64,000 bases of DNA from Mesorhizobium australicum WSM2073. Its GTDB lineage: Bacteria; Pseudomonadota; Alphaproteobacteria; Rhizobiales; Rhizobiaceae. Positions within the stretch are counted from its first letter, which is position 1. Each line of letters opens with the position of its first letter. The stretch spans positions 4,602,001-4,666,000 of the forward strand of contig NC_019973.1 of assembly GCF_000230995.2 (NCBI RefSeq), written 5' to 3'. The notes beneath the pieces were generated by a model. That model saw only the letters and a program-made list of their open reading frames with translations, was not told the origin of the DNA and searched no databases. This document shows, piece by piece, positions 28,338 to 39,358 of this stretch. Both the position numbers and the translations under genes were made by a program.

Positions 28338-30110
28338 TCAGGCGGCCTCGCCCTGCACCGACCGGCTGAGGCGCCGGACTTCCTCGTCGTTGAGCAGGCC
28401 GCCGGCGCGCAGCAGGCTGGCGAAGCGGCCGTTGCGCAGCGACAGTTCGGCAAAGCCACCCATCTCGACCACCCTGCCCTTGTCCATGAACACGACCAGA
28501 TCGGCGTCGCGGACGGTGGTCAGGCGGTGGGCGATGATGAAAGTGGTGCGGTCGCGGCGCAATTCGTCGATCGCTTCCTTGACGCGGTCCTCGGTCTCGA
28601 CGTCGAGTGCGCTGGTCGCCTCGTCGAGCACCAGGATCGGGGCATCCTTCAGCACGGCACGGGCAATGGCGATGCGCTGGCGCTCGCCGCCCGAGAGCTG
28701 GCCGCCACGTTCGCCGACCACCGTGTCGTAGCCATTGCTCTTGGCCAGGATGAAATCCTGCGCCGCGGCCGCGGTGGCGGCGGCATGGATCTCGTCGTTG
28801 GTCGCATCGGCGCGGCCGACGCGGATGTTGTCCTCGATCGAGCGGTTCAAAAGCCCGGCGTCCTGGAACACGGTGGCGATCGAATGGCGCAGCGACTTGC
28901 GGGTCACCGTGCGGGTATCGATGCCGTCGATCAGGATACGGCCACTGGACGGCGAGAAGACGCGCTGCAGCAAGTTGATGAGCGTGGTCTTGCCCGCACC
29001 CGTCGGTCCGACGATGGCGACGGTCTGGCCGGCCTGCACCTCGAAGGACACGTCGCTGACGCCCTGCCCCGAATTGGCGAACTCGAAGCTGACATCCTCG
29101 AAACGAACATGGCCGGTGACGTTGGCAAGGTCGCGCAGACCATCCGGCTCGGCGGTATCGGCGGCCGAGTCCTCGAGCTTGTAGAAATCCTCGAGCTTGG
29201 CGCGAGCTTCCGAAATCTGGTTCGCGAAAGCCGACATCTGATCGAGCCGTGAGATCAGCAGCGTGGCGAAGCCGGTGAAGGCGATGACGTCACCGATGCG
29301 CAGCTGGCCATGAGTGACCAGGTAAGCGCCGATCAGAAGCACCACCATCATCGAGATCGTCGACGACAGCCGATTGAGCGCATTGGCGATAGCCCACCAG
29401 TCGAGCACCGGGTTCTGCGCGTCGAGCAGGTTCTTGACGTAGCCACGCAGCGCCTCGGCCTCGTAGCCGAGACGGTTGTAGCTCTGCAGCACGGCGACGT
29501 TGCTCACCGAGTCCGTCACATGCGCGAATACCTTGTGATAGTGGCGCTCGACCGCAGCTTGGCCTTCCTTGGTGCGCTTCATCACCAGGCGGCCGATGCC
29601 GACATAGAGCACGCCGAGCACGAGCAGAACCATCGACATGCGCACATCCATGCTGAGCGCCGTCGGAACCAGCAGAACGAGCGCGACAGCGGTCGACAAG
29701 TGCTGGCGCATGAATTCAAGCCAGAGGCTGAACAGAGTCTCGACGGCGCGCAGCAGCGTGTGGAGGGCATTCGAGGTGCCACGCTGATGATGCCAGGCGA
29801 GCGGCATGGTGATGACGCGCTCGAACGACTGACAGAGCACTTCGCTGCGCCGGGCGTGCGCGAACCGGTCGGCGCCGCGCGCTACCAGGACGAAAGCCAT
29901 GACATTGAAGGCGCCGAGGCCGGCCCACACGGCGAGCGTGGAGAAAACCGAACCGTGCGCGGAAATCGCGTCGATGACCCGGCCGAACATGATCGGCTCA
30001 AGGATCGCGATGGCTGCAAGAGCGACGTTGGCCGAACAGATCAGCGCGACGCGCTTCTTGTCGGCAGCCAGATACCCCAGCGCTCTCCAATAGATCTGCA
30101 GAAGTGACAC
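28338..30110 (-). CDS. ndvA: Cyclic beta-1,2-glucan ABC exporter
   Basis: NdvA/ChvA exports cyclic beta-1,2-glucan from cytoplasm to periplasm, needed for low-osmolarity growth and nodule or tumour invasion. The 590-residue protein fuses a six-helix permease (about 20-300) with an ATPase. The ATPase has Walker A GPTGAGKTT (about 368-376), signature LSGGERQRI (472-480), Walker B ILVLDEATSALD (492-503) and the switch His in IAHRLTTV. Length equals known NdvA. The exporter acts as a homodimer. It is downstream of ndvB on the same strand with a 371-bp gap, so it may have its own promoter. Confidence 0.95.
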   Translation of the reverse strand: MSLLQIYWRALGYLAADKKRVALICSANVALAAIAILEPIMFGRVIDAISAHGSVFSTLAVWAGLGAFNVMAFVLVARGADRFAHARRSEVLCQSFERVITMPLAWHHQRGTSNALHTLLRAVETLFSLWLEFMRQHLSTAVALVLLVPTALSMDVRMSMVLLVLGVLYVGIGRLVMKRTKEGQAAVERHYHKVFAHVTDSVSNVAVLQSYNRLGYEAEALRGYVKNLLDAQNPVLDWWAIANALNRLSSTISMMVVLLIGAYLVTHGQLRIGDVIAFTGFATLLISRLDQMSAFANQISEARAKLEDFYKLEDSAADTAEPDGLRDLANVTGHVRFEDVSFEFANSGQGVSDVSFEVQAGQTVAIVGPTGAGKTTLINLLQRVFSPSSGRILIDGIDTRTVTRKSLRHSIATVFQDAGLLNRSIEDNIRVGRADATNDEIHAAATAAAAQDFILAKSNGYDTVVGERGGQLSGGERQRIAIARAVLKDAPILVLDEATSALDVETEDRVKEAIDELRRDRTTFIIAHRLTTVRDADLVVFMDKGRVVEMGGFAELSLRNGRFASLLRAGGLLNDEEVRRLSRSVQGEAA

Positions 30111-30481
30111 TTCAGCTACTCCGCCAACGTTCTATTGTGCCCAATACCAATATTGTGCACCGCACCATTTCCTGACACGTAACGGTTGATGCGTCGCAAA
30201 ACAATGCCCGTCTATCTCTTCCGTTCCCATTTAGCGAACAAAAGATGACGACGATACGAAATCTGGCGTGATCACCTAACAGTTTGAGATAAAAGGTGAA
30301 ATGTCAGCCTTGCGGCAAAATCATGGCAGTGGTCGAGCTGTGCCACATTTTTAATCACGGCAGGCCGGCATGACTTCGTCCGGGCGGCTGGCCAACGTCG
30401 TCGGCACCCCACGCGCAAGTAAACAATGCACGGCATCGCGCGTCCTGGAGGACGCGCGATCTAATCACTAAATGGTTGATT
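30111..30481. other. ndvB-ndvA intergenic region
   Basis: About 370 bp. It holds a perfect 11-bp stem-loop at 30435-30460 (ATCGCGCGTCC/GGACGCGCGAT, loop TGGA), 22 bp after the ndvB stop. The rest is AT-richer (around 30120-30300) and probably contains the ndvA promoter; no gene is visible. Confidence 0.5.
30435..30460 (-). terminator. Stem-loop after ndvB
   Basis: A perfect 11-bp stem with a TGGA tetraloop 22 bp past the ndvB stop codon. No adjoining T-run is present on the minus strand, so termination may be partial. Confidence 0.5.
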
Positions 30482-33400
30482 TCATGCCGGTATCTTGACC
30501 ACGACCTCGGTCTGGTCACCAGCTTTGGGTGCGAAGGACGTCGATTTTGTCTTCGAACCATTGACTTCGAGCGAGATCGTCTTGGCCTTTTTGTCGCGAA
30601 TGACCTGGACCTTGATCTCGGCGCCCAGCATCTTGAGTGAAGCCTGGTAGCCATCCCAGTGGCTGGGCAGCTTCGGCCGGAATGTGATCTGCTTGCCGCG
30701 CCGTTCGATGCCCAGGATGCCTTCGACCGCCGCCCGATAAAGCCAGCCCGCCGAGCCGGTGTACCAGGTCCAGCCGCCGCGACCTCCCTTGTCATCGCCG
30801 GCGTAGATATCGGCCGCCACCACGTAGGGCTCGACGCGGTAGTGCTCGGCCGAGGCCTCGTCGAACGCGTGGTTGACCGGATTCAGCATTGAGAAGCAGC
30901 GATAAGCTTCATCGGTCTGCCCCATCTCGGCCAGCGCAATGACGAACCACGTCGCCGCGTGGGTATACTGGCCGCCATTCTCGCGCACGCCAGGTGGATA
31001 GCTCTTGATGTAGCCGGGGTCCTTCTGTGTCTTCGAGAAGGGTGGCGTGAACAGTTTGACGATCTTGAGACGGTCGTCGACGAGCAGCTTCGTCGCCTGC
31101 TGCATGGCCGTGGTCGACCGCGCCGGGTCGCCCTCGCCCGACAGCACGCTCCAGGACTGGGCGATGGAGTCGATCTTGCACTCCTGCGATGTACGCGAGC
31201 CCAAAGGCGTACCGTCATCGAAACTGCCGCGCCGGTACCATTCGCCGTCCCATGCCGTGCTTTCGAGTGCCCGCTTCAGCGCGTCGGCATGCTTTGCCCA
31301 GGCCTGTGCGCGCTTGGTGTCGCCCTCGGTCTTGGCGACCGCGGCGAAGTCGCCCAGCGTCTTCAACAGGAACCAACCCAGCCACACGCTCTCGCCCTTG
31401 CCGTGTTCGCCGACACGGTTCATGCCGTCGTTCCAGTCGCCGCCAAGGATCAGCGGCAGGCCGGCTGGACTGCTGCGCTTGATGGCAAGGTCGAGCGCAC
31501 GCGCGCAGTGGTCGTAGAGCGACACTGTCTTCTTCGAGATTTCCGGGGTGAAGAAGGCGTCGTGCTCGCCTTCACCCAGCGCCTGTCCGTCGAGGAAAGG
31601 CAGTTGCTCCTTCAGGATGGCGGCGTCGCCGGTCACCATGAGATAGCGGGACGTGGCGTGGGCGAGCCACACCACGTCGTCGGAGATCAAGGTACGCACG
31701 CCGGCGCCGGTGCGCGGCAGCCACCAATGCTGCACGTCACCCTCCGGGAATTGCCGCCGCGCGGCGTTGAGGATCTGGTCACGCGCCAGCTTCGGGTCAT
31801 GCGCCAGCAAGGCGAGCGTGTCCTGCAACTGGTCGCGGAAGCCGAAGGCGCCGCTTGCCTGATAGAAGGCCGAGCGGGCGCGGATGCGGCAGGCAAGGCT
31901 CTGATAGGGCAGCCAGTGATTGACCATGGCATCGAGTGCCTTGTCCGGCGTCTCCACCTGGATGGTGTCGAGGAAGGCGCGCCATTCGCGTTCATTGTCG
32001 GCCAGGCGCTGGTCGAAATCCTTGCCCCGGTGCGTCTGCACCAACGCGCTCGCCTGCGCCGCGGAATCGGCATCGCCGAGCAGCCAGATGAGCGTGACGT
32101 CGGCGCCGGCCGGAATCTCGACGTCGCGAGCGATCGCCGCGCAAGGATCATCTCCGGCCTCGACTCGACCCGACAGGGCCGAACCGCTCAGCACCGCCTG
32201 TGGCAGCTCGCTGGACCCGTGCCGGCCGAGGAACTCGGCCCGGTCTGACGTCACCGAGTGGACGCCGGTGTCGGCGGCGAGGAAGGCCACCCGCTCGCTG
32301 AAATCGAGCCCGTAGGGATTTTGCGCCAGCAACGCGCCGGTGGCCCCGTCGCGGGACGGCACTATGGTTGCCGCGGTGCGCGACCGATGCCCGCCAAGCA
32401 CCCATTCGGCGTAAGCATAGACACGCAGCCTAGCCGGCACCGGGCCGGAATTCTGGATGCGCAGCCGCGTGATCTTCACCGGATCGATGGGATCGACGAC
32501 ATGGGTCAGGTCCATCGACAACGGTCCGCGCTTCGAGCGGAAGGTCGAGAAGCCCTGGCCATGCCAAGCCTCGTAGGTCATCGCGGGATCGCGCACCACC
32601 GCTGCGAGCGGAGAGAACGCCTTGCCGCTGGCCTGGTCGTAAATATAGACGCCCTCGCCCGGCCGGTTGGACACCGGATCGTTCGACCATGGCGTCAGCT
32701 GGTAATCGCGGCTGTTGCGGCTCCAGGTGAAGGCCGCTCCCTCGGCCGAGGTGTGGAAGCCGAACGACGCGTTGGAGACGACGTTGATCCAGGGTTGCGG
32801 CGTCGTGCGCCGGCCAGCCAGGCGCACCACATAGTGCCGCCCGTCGCCGTCGAAGCCGCCGAAACCATTCCACAGGCTGAGGCCGGAGCCATCGGCGCTG
32901 ACGTCGGCCACCGCCTGCGAGGCAAATGCATGCATCTGCGGTGCGAGCGCCGCGATTTCGCGCGAACCCGGCAATCCTGCCGGCTGCAAGCCATCGCGCG
33001 CCTGCAGCGCGGCCGCCTCGGCCCGTTCGATCTGGTCGAAGATGGTGCCGTTACGTGTATGCAGCACAACCCGGGCGACGGCGAGCAGCGTCTTGTAGGT
33101 GGTTTCCTCCATCAGGTCGCGGCGCACCGCGAAAATGTGCTGGCGGGGTCCGAGTTCCTTGCCGCGCAAGCGGCTGTTTTCGCACAGCGTCTCGACCGCG
33201 CGCTGCAGATCCTGGACATAGGACGAAGCCTGCTCGTTGACCACGACGAAGTCGATCATCATGCCGCGGGTGCGCATGTATTCCTGGAAGCGCAACGCCT
33301 GGGCTACGATCTCGAGATCGGCAACGTCACCGATCCTGACCAGGAAGATCGGGTAATCGCCCGAAATACTGGTCGGCCACAGGCTCGACTGCTTGCCCAA

Positions 33401-36400
33401 CCCGGAAGCGATGGACTCGGCCGGCAACCGCAGGAACGGGTCGGGATAGACCAGATAGCGCGCCAGCTTCTGCACATTGGCCGCGTCGGTCAGACTGAGG
33501 CCCATATGGCGGGTCTGCACCTGGCTACGCGTCCAGGCAAGCATCGCCTGCCGGGCAAAGCTCTCCTGATGGTCGAGCCGGCTTATCGCCTCCTCCAGCT
33601 CGGCACGGTTTGCCCCGACGACGGTCCAGAAGGTCAGCGATACTTTCTTGTTGGCGGGTACGCGCACCTGACGACGCAGCGAGGCGATGGGATCGAGCGT
33701 GAAGCCGGAATGGCCGCCAAGCCTGGCGCCTGGATCGAAGGCGGCGGCATCGACGATGGTGCGGCCACGGCCGATGAAGGCGCGCCTGTCGGTCTCGGCC
33801 TCGGCATCACGCGCCGGTCCCGACGGATCGGTGACGAAATGCACCAGCGTCACATCCGGTTCGCTGGTTTCACGCTTGCGGCGCGTGGCGAAGATCGCGC
33901 CGTTGTTGGCGGCGATTTCCGTTTCCACGAACATTTTCGAGAAGGCCGGATGCGCGTTGTCGGAAGCTTCCGAACCCAGGACCAGTTCTGCAAAGGACGT
34001 CACCTCGATGTGACGGTCGGATGTGCTCTCATTGTAGAGCGTGATGCGACGGCCTTCGCCATTGCCCTCGGAGATGACGATGCACTCCACTTCGGAGCGC
34101 AGCGTGCCGACCAGCTTCACGAAGCTCGCCTTGTCATCGGAAAACAGGGCCTGCGTCTTTTCCTCGGCCGCGCGCCTGGGTTCCGAAGTCGCGGACCACC
34201 AGTCGCCAGTGGCGGCATCGCGCAGGAAGATGTAGGAGCCAAGCCGATCCTCGACCGGATCGGGCTGCCAGCGGGTGACGGAAAGATCGCCCCAGCGGCT
34301 GTAGCCGGAGCCGGTCGCGGTCACCATCACCGAATAGCGGCCATTCGACATCACATTGGTCGAACGCAACGCCCGCGCGGGATCGAGCACGATGCGGGTG
34401 TCGGGGCTCTCGGTCTCCGTCTCGTCCTTGGAGCGCTCGTCGGCCTCGGTGCGGACGGTGGCGGTCGGAATGTCGCGCGGCGCCCTCTCCTGCAGCAGCA
34501 ATTCGGCCGATTCAATGACCGGATCGCTGTGGAAGCGATCGCGCAGGCGACCTTCGAAGATGGCGTCGGCGACGGCGGCGATCGACATGCCCGAATGATG
34601 GGCATAGTAGTTCAGCACGACCGCGTGGTTGGTGCCTTCCGGTACGCGCTGCGGCGTGAAGTCGACCGCATCGTAATAGCCATGACGGCCAAGCGCGCCG
34701 ATCTCGCGCAGCCGGGTCAGATTCTGCACCGCTTCGCGCGGGTTGAACTGCGCCGCCATGATGGTCGCGTAAGGCGCAATCACCGTGTTCTGGCCAAGGC
34801 CACGCTTCAGCCCAAGCCCCGGCACGCCGAAATTGGTGTACTGATAGGTCAGTTCCCGGTCGCGGGCGTTGTAGGCCGCTTCCGAAATGCCCCACGGCAC
34901 ATTCTTCTGCCGGCCATACTGCATCTGGCGCTTGATGATCAGCTTGCTCGTCTGGTTGAGGATCGAGCCTTGCGGCTCCTTCATCACCAGCGGCGGCATC
35001 AGATATTCGAACATCGAGCCGGACCACGACATCAGCGCGCCCTGGAAGCCGATCTCGACGATCGGGCGGCCAAGCCTGAACCAATGTTCGGTCGGCAGAT
35101 CGCCCTTGGCGATGGCGAACAGGCTGGTCAGCCGCGCCTCGGAGGCGAGAAGGTCGTAGCAGCTTTCGTCGAGCTGATGTTCCTCGACCCGGTAGCCGAT
35201 CGACAAAAGCTTGCGCTCCGGCCGCATCAGGAAGGCGAACTCCATCTCGAAGGCGAAACGACGGGTGCGCTCGCGCAAGGTGAGCAGCTTGGCACGCAGA
35301 GCCTCGACGGCGTTCTCGTCGCTGTGGGCGTCGTGGACGTGCGCCTCGCAGGTGGTTTCGAGCCGTGCCGTCCAGTCGACGATGACGTCGCTTTGCGGCG
35401 ATGCGGCTTCGGTGTGAATGGCGGTGGCGAGCTTGCGGATTTCGCCGGCCAGCACCGCCAGGTTGATGGTGCGGATGGAGGCCATTTCCGGCTGTGCCTT
35501 GATCGTCTCAACCGCGCGACGCATGCCGTCGAGGCGATCGACAAGGCGTTGGCGCAACGGGCGCAACTGGCGGCGGTCGTCGGGCAGTTCATCGAGGCTT
35601 TCGCTCAGGATGGTCACCGTATCGAGGATGCCTTCGAAATCGCCCTGCAGGTGGACGGAAGGGGCTTCCGCCCATTCGGCGCAGGCAGCCGCCACCGCCA
35701 CCAGGTGGCCGGCGAGATTGCCGCTGTCGACAGCCGAGATGTAGAGCGGATAAAGCGGCTTCAGCGTCGTGGTATCGTACCAGTTGAAGAGATGGCCACG
35801 ATGGCGCGGCATGCTCTCGATGGTGGTCATGGTGGCGTCGATGCGGGTGATGGCATCGGACAGGCTGATCCAGCCGAAATCGCGTGCCGAGACGACCGAG
35901 AGCAAGTAGACGCCGATATTGGTCGGCGAGGTGCGCGGCGCCACGACTGGCGCGGGGCTCTCCTGGAAATTGTCCGGCGGCAGATTGTGATGCTCTGCCG
36001 TCACGAAGCTCTCGAAATAATGCCAGGTACGGCGCGCCACGGTGCGCAGCGTGTGGATGTCGGCTTGCGATATGCGCAGCCGATCCTCGGTTTCAGCGGA
36101 GCGGCTGATCCAGCTGGCGATCGCCGGCGAGCCGATCCAGAACAAGGCAAAGAAAAAGGCGACAAAGGCACCGGTGGAATCGGCCAGCACCGGAATGGCG
36201 AGGCCGACAAAGCCGATGATCACGGCGCCGTACATCATTCCGTAGTAGGAGCCGACATCGTTGTCGCCGGCCTTGTGCGCCTGCGAGGCGGTGCGCCATT
36301 CCAGGAGGTTCTGCCGGCTGACGAACAGCCGGTAGAGCGTGCGCACGATGGCATCGCCCATCATCCAGGCGTTATGTGCCATCAGCACGATCTTCAGCGC

Positions 36401-39070
36401 CACCATGGCGGTGCCGAAGGCGACGTCGCGCGCCAGCGCCGAGAAATGGCCGCGCGGCGTCTGGTCGCCGCTCTTGGGCAGGATGGCGTTGACGACGTCG
36501 AAGGTCGGCGCCATGAACAGGCTCAGGATCAGCAAGGCCTGCCACTGCGCGGCCTGCGTGAAGGGCAGCAAGGTCCAGCCGGCGATCGCCGCCATCACCC
36601 AGAAGATCGGCGTCAGCGAGCGGCGCAGATTGTCGACCATCTTCCAGCGCGACAGGGCCGGAACGCCGGAGCGCGGGTTGAAGATGTACCCCAAAAGCTG
36701 CCAGTCGCCGCGCGCCCAGCGATGGTGGCGCGAGGCATCGACCGAGTAGCGGGTCGGGTAATCTTCGACCAGTTCGACGTCGGTGACCAGCGCGGCGCGC
36801 GCCAGCGCGCCTTCGAGCAGATCGTGGCTGAGAATGGTGTTTTCCTCGATGCGGCCCTGCAAAGCGGCCTCGAAGGCATCGACATGATAGAGACCCTTGC
36901 CGGTGAAGGACCCGTCGCTGAAGACGTCCTGATAGAGGTCCGAAACAGCGAAGACATAAGGATCAAGGCCGCGATTGGCCGAGAACACGCGCTGGAAGAA
37001 CGAAGCTTCGTCGCCGCTGGTGAGCGAAGCGGTGATGCGCGGCTGCAGGATGGTATAGCCGGCGGTGACGACGCGCCTGGTGGCGTCGAAATGCGGACGG
37101 TTGAGCGGATGGCAAAGCTTGCCGACAAGGCTCGATACCGCATCGCGGGTGGTGCGGGTATCGGCGTCGAGCGTCATCACATGGACGACTTTTTCCGGCA
37201 GCGGCACTTCGAGCGGCAGGAAGGTGGTATCGCTGTCGCCGCGCAGCAAGAGATCGAGTTCGTGCAGTTTGCCGCGCTTGCGCTCCCAACCCATCCAGGA
37301 CCCTTGAGCGGCATTGTAGAGCCGGCGGCGGTGCAGGATGTAAAAGCGCGGCGCGCCTTCGGAGGGATAGCGCGCATTGAGGCGGGCGATTTCGGCGCGA
37401 GCGAAGTCGAGGATCTCGGTATCGGCCGCATCGATCTCGATCTTGCTGTCGGGCCAATCCGAAAGCAGCGCGAAATGGATCTCGTCCGCCAGATTGGCAA
37501 GGTAATGCACTTCGATGTTGCGGATGTTTTCCTCGACATCGTCACGGGAGCCGATCAGCGACGGCACGACCACCAGGGTGCGCGCCTCGGGCGGCACGCC
37601 GTGCCTGTAGTCATAGCCGATCAGGCGTGTCGGCTTGAGGAAGAGCGAGACCACGGTGTTGAAGAAAGCGAGCGCGCCTTCGCTGGCCGGCACGGCAAAC
37701 AGGGCCAGCATCAGCACGATGGACGGAACCGACAGGCCGAGATTGGAAAGGGCGTTGCCCGACAGGACGAGCAGCAGGACGGTCAGGGCGAAGACGGGCA
37801 GGACGATGCCAAGCCATCCGGTCTTGGCGAAGGTCCGCTTGACGATCTGGCTGATCGTGGGCCGATAACCGATCGTCTTTTCGAGTTCCAGCCGACGCGG
37901 GCCAACGAGATAGAAACCGACATCGGTGTGAACGGATGCAGCTTGGGCATCAACCCCCTCACCGCTCTCCGGGACGGTTTCGCTGACAGCATGGCCGGCT
38001 AGTTCGATGGCTTTTTCGGCGACACGGTACTCCGACAGGTTCGAGCGGCGTGCCAGTTCCTCGATCGCGGTGCGGTATTGATCGCGCGAGAAGAAGTCGA
38101 GCGCGGCGAAATCAGTGCGCTCGCGCAGCACGGTATCGATGCGGCTGACGCCTTCGAACCACACCGTCCAGTCGACGTCGTTGATGAGGCGCAGGCCGCG
38201 AACGATGTTGCCGGTGGTCACATTGCCGCTGGACAGCGTCTGGTGCTCGGAAATGATGATTTCCTCGGCATCCGAGCCGGTCTTTTCGAGTTCGCCTTCC
38301 AGCCACTCCAGCGCCTTGCCGGCATTCTGCGATCCGTCACGCAGGCGATAGAGCAGCTGAGTGGCGAAGGTGGTGTCCTGTGCATGCGCGCTGAAATTGG
38401 CAAGGATCGCCTGCCGGTCCGGATTGTCGTCGGTCGCCAGCACCTTGTCGGCCACGTCGTTGGCGATCTGGCGCATCTGGCGGGTGCGGTTGACCCTGAC
38501 CGCCAGGCGGCGGAGGTTTTCGATGAGCACGAAGCGCAAAAGGGACGGCAGTGCCCAGAGTTCGCCGATTTTCAGCGGCTCGACCGACTGAAAACCCTGG
38601 ACGATGGACTTGAACATGGTCGCCGAGACGGAACTGTCGGAATGCGCGACATAGGTCCAGGCCAGCGCCAATGCGCGCGGCACGGTGCCGCCATCGGGCA
38701 GTTTCAGCGTTGGCAATTGCCGGTAGAAGCGGCGCGGCAGGTCGCGTTTGACCTGGAAAATGGTTTCCTCGATCAGATAGTTGTTGTCGAGCAGCCATTG
38801 CGCGGCCGGCGTGATGGTTTCGCCCCTCCCCTGCGCGGCATTGGTCGACCGGTAGACCTCGAGGATCTTCTTGGCGCTGTCACGGATGCGGGCCTGGAAG
38901 TCGAACGGGATCAGGCCGAACAGATCCGTCAGATCGCCCTTGGCAAGGCTCTCGCCGAGCAGCCGGAGCCGTTCCTCCGGCAGGAATACCGATCGTATCG
39001 GCTCTTCCGTGACGGCCGGGAAGCTCGCGCTTGTCTTCTCGATCTGGGCTGGGTTCGTCTGAATATTCAT
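30482..39070 (-). CDS. ndvB: Cyclic beta-1,2-glucan synthase
   Basis: NdvB/ChvB makes cyclic beta-1,2-glucan: it starts, elongates from UDP-glucose and cyclises the chain in the inner membrane. The 2862-residue product fits the family size (about 2800-2900). Membrane helices lie around residues 403-480 and 820-980. Between them is the GT84 glycosyltransferase domain with DADTR near 635 and HRWARGDWQ near 785. A glycoamylase-like domain lies around 1320-1530 and GH94-type phosphorylase domains fill the C-terminal half, with GDWNDGMNRV near 2543; these set ring size. A very long frame without stops on the opposite strand is a coding artefact. ATG 39070 is used. No frameshift was seen. The 288-bp gap upstream has no gene. 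Confidence 0.96.
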   Translation of the reverse strand: MNIQTNPAQIEKTSASFPAVTEEPIRSVFLPEERLRLLGESLAKGDLTDLFGLIPFDFQARIRDSAKKILEVYRSTNAAQGRGETITPAAQWLLDNNYLIEETIFQVKRDLPRRFYRQLPTLKLPDGGTVPRALALAWTYVAHSDSSVSATMFKSIVQGFQSVEPLKIGELWALPSLLRFVLIENLRRLAVRVNRTRQMRQIANDVADKVLATDDNPDRQAILANFSAHAQDTTFATQLLYRLRDGSQNAGKALEWLEGELEKTGSDAEEIIISEHQTLSSGNVTTGNIVRGLRLINDVDWTVWFEGVSRIDTVLRERTDFAALDFFSRDQYRTAIEELARRSNLSEYRVAEKAIELAGHAVSETVPESGEGVDAQAASVHTDVGFYLVGPRRLELEKTIGYRPTISQIVKRTFAKTGWLGIVLPVFALTVLLLVLSGNALSNLGLSVPSIVLMLALFAVPASEGALAFFNTVVSLFLKPTRLIGYDYRHGVPPEARTLVVVPSLIGSRDDVEENIRNIEVHYLANLADEIHFALLSDWPDSKIEIDAADTEILDFARAEIARLNARYPSEGAPRFYILHRRRLYNAAQGSWMGWERKRGKLHELDLLLRGDSDTTFLPLEVPLPEKVVHVMTLDADTRTTRDAVSSLVGKLCHPLNRPHFDATRRVVTAGYTILQPRITASLTSGDEASFFQRVFSANRGLDPYVFAVSDLYQDVFSDGSFTGKGLYHVDAFEAALQGRIEENTILSHDLLEGALARAALVTDVELVEDYPTRYSVDASRHHRWARGDWQLLGYIFNPRSGVPALSRWKMVDNLRRSLTPIFWVMAAIAGWTLLPFTQAAQWQALLILSLFMAPTFDVVNAILPKSGDQTPRGHFSALARDVAFGTAMVALKIVLMAHNAWMMGDAIVRTLYRLFVSRQNLLEWRTASQAHKAGDNDVGSYYGMMYGAVIIGFVGLAIPVLADSTGAFVAFFFALFWIGSPAIASWISRSAETEDRLRISQADIHTLRTVARRTWHYFESFVTAEHHNLPPDNFQESPAPVVAPRTSPTNIGVYLLSVVSARDFGWISLSDAITRIDATMTTIESMPRHRGHLFNWYDTTTLKPLYPLYISAVDSGNLAGHLVAVAAACAEWAEAPSVHLQGDFEGILDTVTILSESLDELPDDRRQLRPLRQRLVDRLDGMRRAVETIKAQPEMASIRTINLAVLAGEIRKLATAIHTEAASPQSDVIVDWTARLETTCEAHVHDAHSDENAVEALRAKLLTLRERTRRFAFEMEFAFLMRPERKLLSIGYRVEEHQLDESCYDLLASEARLTSLFAIAKGDLPTEHWFRLGRPIVEIGFQGALMSWSGSMFEYLMPPLVMKEPQGSILNQTSKLIIKRQMQYGRQKNVPWGISEAAYNARDRELTYQYTNFGVPGLGLKRGLGQNTVIAPYATIMAAQFNPREAVQNLTRLREIGALGRHGYYDAVDFTPQRVPEGTNHAVVLNYYAHHSGMSIAAVADAIFEGRLRDRFHSDPVIESAELLLQERAPRDIPTATVRTEADERSKDETETESPDTRIVLDPARALRSTNVMSNGRYSVMVTATGSGYSRWGDLSVTRWQPDPVEDRLGSYIFLRDAATGDWWSATSEPRRAAEEKTQALFSDDKASFVKLVGTLRSEVECIVISEGNGEGRRITLYNESTSDRHIEVTSFAELVLGSEASDNAHPAFSKMFVETEIAANNGAIFATRRKRETSEPDVTLVHFVTDPSGPARDAEAETDRRAFIGRGRTIVDAAAFDPGARLGGHSGFTLDPIASLRRQVRVPANKKVSLTFWTVVGANRAELEEAISRLDHQESFARQAMLAWTRSQVQTRHMGLSLTDAANVQKLARYLVYPDPFLRLPAESIASGLGKQSSLWPTSISGDYPIFLVRIGDVADLEIVAQALRFQEYMRTRGMMIDFVVVNEQASSYVQDLQRAVETLCENSRLRGKELGPRQHIFAVRRDLMEETTYKTLLAVARVVLHTRNGTIFDQIERAEAAALQARDGLQPAGLPGSREIAALAPQMHAFASQAVADVSADGSGLSLWNGFGGFDGDGRHYVVRLAGRRTTPQPWINVVSNASFGFHTSAEGAAFTWSRNSRDYQLTPWSNDPVSNRPGEGVYIYDQASGKAFSPLAAVVRDPAMTYEAWHGQGFSTFRSKRGPLSMDLTHVVDPIDPVKITRLRIQNSGPVPARLRVYAYAEWVLGGHRSRTAATIVPSRDGATGALLAQNPYGLDFSERVAFLAADTGVHSVTSDRAEFLGRHGSSELPQAVLSGSALSGRVEAGDDPCAAIARDVEIPAGADVTLIWLLGDADSAAQASALVQTHRGKDFDQRLADNEREWRAFLDTIQVETPDKALDAMVNHWLPYQSLACRIRARSAFYQASGAFGFRDQLQDTLALLAHDPKLARDQILNAARRQFPEGDVQHWWLPRTGAGVRTLISDDVVWLAHATSRYLMVTGDAAILKEQLPFLDGQALGEGEHDAFFTPEISKKTVSLYDHCARALDLAIKRSSPAGLPLILGGDWNDGMNRVGEHGKGESVWLGWFLLKTLGDFAAVAKTEGDTKRAQAWAKHADALKRALESTAWDGEWYRRGSFDDGTPLGSRTSQECKIDSIAQSWSVLSGEGDPARSTTAMQQATKLLVDDRLKIVKLFTPPFSKTQKDPGYIKSYPPGVRENGGQYTHAATWFVIALAEMGQTDEAYRCFSMLNPVNHAFDEASAEHYRVEPYVVAADIYAGDDKGGRGGWTWYTGSAGWLYRAAVEGILGIERRGKQITFRPKLPSHWDGYQASLKMLGAEIKVQVIRDKKAKTISLEVNGSKTKSTSFAPKAGDQTEVVVKIPA

Positions 39071-39358
39071 TGAAAATTCCGTAAGCGGGCACTCAGCGGC
39101 GTCACCGCCACGGCAATGGCCCTAAAACCGGTTCAAATGCAATCGGCTGCATCAACCCCTATGCCGAAAGTTTGTTTCCGCACCACGACGGAGCGTCATC
39201 TTTCGACCAACTCAAAGACGAGCGCCCCTCGCTCCCGTCGGGACCGATCGACGGAGAGGATTCGGGCTTTTTCGTGATGCCATCGTCAGTGTACGCTATA
39301 TTTCGCCGGCATCGCGATCATGTTTGGAAACAGGCGGTAACCGTTGGCGGCAAACCCG

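Noticed and set aside
32258..38002. Very long open frame on the plus strand opposite ndvB (over 1900 codons)
   Set aside because: It mirrors codon positions of ndvB in a high-GC genome, has no ribosome-binding site and gives a His/Asp/Gly/Arg-rich nonsense composition. ndvB itself matches a known family over its full length.
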